Source of the DNA: an uncultured Methanomassiliicoccus sp.
GTDB taxonomy: Archaea; Thermoplasmatota; Thermoplasmata; Methanomassiliicoccales; Methanomassiliicoccaceae
NCBI GenBank assembly: GCA_905202485.1
Contig: CAJKRY010000005.1
Location: 53,928 to 117,927 of the forward strand
Reading direction: 5' to 3'
DNA length: 64,000 nucleotides
Shown here one piece after another: positions 62,553-64,000 of the stretch. The notes under the pieces are model-generated. The model searched no databases and was not told where the DNA came from. It was given only the letters and a program-made list of their open reading frames with translations. Every line of letters starts with the position of its first letter. Positions within the stretch are counted from its first letter, which is position 1. A program made the position numbers and the translations under genes.

Positions 62553-62682
62553 ACTTTGATTTATCTACCATTAGATAATTCTCAAGAATGTTAGATAATA
62601 TAGGAGCTCAATTAATGAATTGCAGTGTGATGAGAAAATGCTGCAGAATTATTCTAAACATTTTCTCCACTGGAGGTAAACT

Positions 62683-63885
62683 ATGAACACACAGGAAGTA
62701 GCGGGACTTAAAAAAAGGGAAAGACTCAGGTCCCTTCTGGAGAAGATAAAGGTTGAAGACTATGTCCAGAAGGATTTTGAGTATGTAGGGTCCGACGAGC
62801 AGCTCTCTGAGATTATAACGAAGATGGGACAATATGATCTCCATGAAATCCCAGTGAGTAATGATGGAAAAGAGTTACTCGGCATAGTGAGCTACAGAAC
62901 TCTTCTAAAGCGTAGGAATTTACCAGTTGAAACTAAAGCAAACACATTAATGGTAATGCCTCAAGAAATAACACTGGACTCTACAGTGATGGACATCGCA
63001 GAAGCTTTCGTTGCTTCCGGATATAGACACATTCCAGTCAGAAAAGGCCAAAACATTGTTGGGGTCGTGTCTCGTACTGATCTGATTAACATTGTGGCGG
63101 GAATAAAAGAATTCTCAGATATCTTAGTCGAAGATATTATGACTGGAGATGTTCACACGGTATTATCTGAAGATTCTGTGGAAGTTGCACTCAGATCTAT
63201 GAGAACACACACGCTTCAAACTCTGCCAGTCATTGACGGGGATGGCAGACTTACAGGAATAGTTGGTGTAAAACAGGTTGCTAACTATAACTGGAGGAAA
63301 AAACAGAGAGAAAGCAGCGGAGAAGTATCCGGCCAGAGTGAACCAGTAGATATGACGGTATCTTCAGTAGCGCTGGATTCGGTTCATACAATAGGTCCTA
63401 GGGCATACATAGGTACTGCAATTCAAGAGATGGTTAAGTACAATATTTCAACTCTTCCGGTTGTATCTGAATCCGGGGATCTGGAAGGTATACTGTCTAA
63501 ATATGATATCGTTGAACTGATAGCGTCTCTCAAAGAGCGCGACATGGTTTACACGCAGATTGCCGGTATGGATCAAGAGGATAAGTTCGCTCTTGAATCC
63601 ATAGAAAGAGAAATAGCTGCATCCTTACAGAAGATTGCGAAGATCTCTAAACCAACAATGTTCACAATGCATGTTACAAAATATCATGCGCAAGGTGTGA
63701 ATTTCAAATACTCTCTCAACGGGCGTATGATGGTTGGAGATAAAACTTTAGTTGCATCGGCAGTCGACTGGGATATTGTAAAAGCCACTCAGGATCTTAT
63801 GGAAAGATTCGAAAGGATGGTTATAGGACAAAAAGAAGAAAAATTAGACCGCCGTAAGAAAATAAGGAGCATTGGACATTGGTAA
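62683..63885 (+). CDS. Four-CBS protein with a C-terminal HPF-like domain
   Basis: 400 residues. Residues 15-280 hold four CBS motifs (for example LLGIVSYRTLLKRR, IVGVVSRTDLINIV, LTGIVGVKQVANYN, LEGILSKYDIVELI). Residues about 295-400 look like the ribosome hibernation/HPF-S30EA fold: TMFTMHVTKYHAQGVNFKYSLNGRM then DWDIVKATQDLMERFERMVIGQKEEKLDRRKK. This combination suggests a nucleotide-sensing factor that docks on ribosomes, possibly a hibernation factor. ATG 62683 has TGGAGG 6 bases before. The 5S rRNA gene starts about 70 bases downstream. Confidence 0.8.
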   Translation: MNTQEVAGLKKRERLRSLLEKIKVEDYVQKDFEYVGSDEQLSEIITKMGQYDLHEIPVSNDGKELLGIVSYRTLLKRRNLPVETKANTLMVMPQEITLDSTVMDIAEAFVASGYRHIPVRKGQNIVGVVSRTDLINIVAGIKEFSDILVEDIMTGDVHTVLSEDSVEVALRSMRTHTLQTLPVIDGDGRLTGIVGVKQVANYNWRKKQRESSGEVSGQSEPVDMTVSSVALDSVHTIGPRAYIGTAIQEMVKYNISTLPVVSESGDLEGILSKYDIVELIASLKERDMVYTQIAGMDQEDKFALESIEREIAASLQKIAKISKPTMFTMHVTKYHAQGVNFKYSLNGRMMVGDKTLVASAVDWDIVKATQDLMERFERMVIGQKEEKLDRRKKIRSIGHW

Positions 63886-63929
63886 TGTCCAAAACCCTTC
63901 ATTTATTTTTTTGATATTGTATGGAATAG

Positions 63930-63937
63930 TTTATATA
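63930..63937 (+). promoter_or_regulatory. TATA box of the 5S rRNA gene
   Basis: TTTATATA about 22-29 bases upstream of the 5S 5' end. Confidence 0.7.
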
Positions 63938-63957
63938 GTGGATGTGTATCCACAGTA

Positions 63958-64000
63958 TTGGTATGACGGCCAGAGCGGCGGGGATACACCCGGTCCCATC
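63958..64000 (+). rRNA. rrf: 5S rRNA, 5' part only
   Basis: TATGACGGCCAGAGCGGCGG then GGATACACCCGGTCCCATC matches the conserved 5S loop A to loop C region (GxGGCCxxAGCxxxGxGGxxACACCxGxTCCCAT). The 5' end at 63958-63960 is estimated from the TATA box. The gene runs off the window. It has its own promoter and no 16S or 23S gene beside it, as in Thermoplasmata with dispersed rRNA genes. Confidence 0.85.

Noticed and set aside
1..64000. CRISPR array
   Set aside because: No regularly spaced repeats were seen; the Cas4-like nuclease at 56035 stands without cas neighbours.

Overview
The window reads as chromosomal DNA of a thermoplasmatal archaeon, most likely a low-GC member of the Methanomassiliicoccales (something like Candidatus Methanomassiliicoccus intestinalis; this is inference, and no alignment could be run). 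Archaeal markers are SRP54, TrmY, NreA, archaeal-type PheT and GlyRS, a thermosome subunit, many TATA-box promoters with leaderless or near-leaderless starts, and a lone 5S rRNA gene. A CoaD-DUF84 fusion of the kind known from Thermoplasma supports Thermoplasmata. A CfbB/CbiA-type amidotransferase (F430 or cobamide synthesis) and a near-absence of TAG stop codons (1 of about 63 genes by hand count) fit a pyrrolysine-decoding methanogen. No methanogenesis operon, pylT or CRISPR array is visible here.

Layout. 1-6.9 kb: end of a PepF-like peptidase, a YaaH-like transporter with a structured leader, pheT, tRNA-Ser(TGA), and a BtuCDF/Fec-type uptake operon on the minus strand. 6.9-12.8 kb: a BASS-like permease, then a minus-strand run srp54-trmY-zinc ribbon protein-coaD fusion, a COG1340 coiled-coil protein and a winged-helix regulator. 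12.8-24.9 kb: purB-flavodoxin, tRNA-Ala(CGC), an MscS channel, the nickel-pincer cofactor genes larE and larB, a PolX-like protein that has lost its catalytic residues, a GNAT, nreA-radical SAM, thermosome, and an OB-fold protein. 25-29.9 kb: an accessory-looking stretch with two tandem short serine recombinases, an FMN reductase, a winged-helix protein with an H1-like basic tail, a PIN-like protein, an AIM24 protein and a copper chaperone.

29.9-39.7 kb: a ubiE-ubiA pair, a DtxR-FeoA regulator, a siroheme sulfite reductase-like gene in an operon with cfbB, and a 1600-residue DUF4011 helicase-nuclease that looks like a one-gene defence system. 40-46.4 kb: a complete overlapping trpEGDCFBA operon. 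46.4-53.1 kb: a bacterial-type pseudouridine synthase, a CNNM/CorC protein and a phosphate uptake operon in which PstC and PstA are one polypeptide. 53.2-58.2 kb: a cluster of an ArsA-like ATPase, an ArsD-like CC protein and an HprK/PEPCK-like P-loop protein, facing a Cas4/RecB-like nuclease, an unknown protein and ThpR, followed by a small ferredoxin. 58.3-64 kb: amidohydrolase-UspA-CBS, glyS, a CBS protein with an HPF-like tail, and the start of 5S rRNA.

The best candidates for something undescribed are the ArsA/ArsD-like/HprK-like triplet (53.8-56.0 kb), the catalytically dead PolX scaffold next to larB, and the paired minimal serine recombinases. Start codons were moved from the longest reading frame where a TATA box, ribosome binding site or family N-terminus indicated it; these choices are stated per gene.
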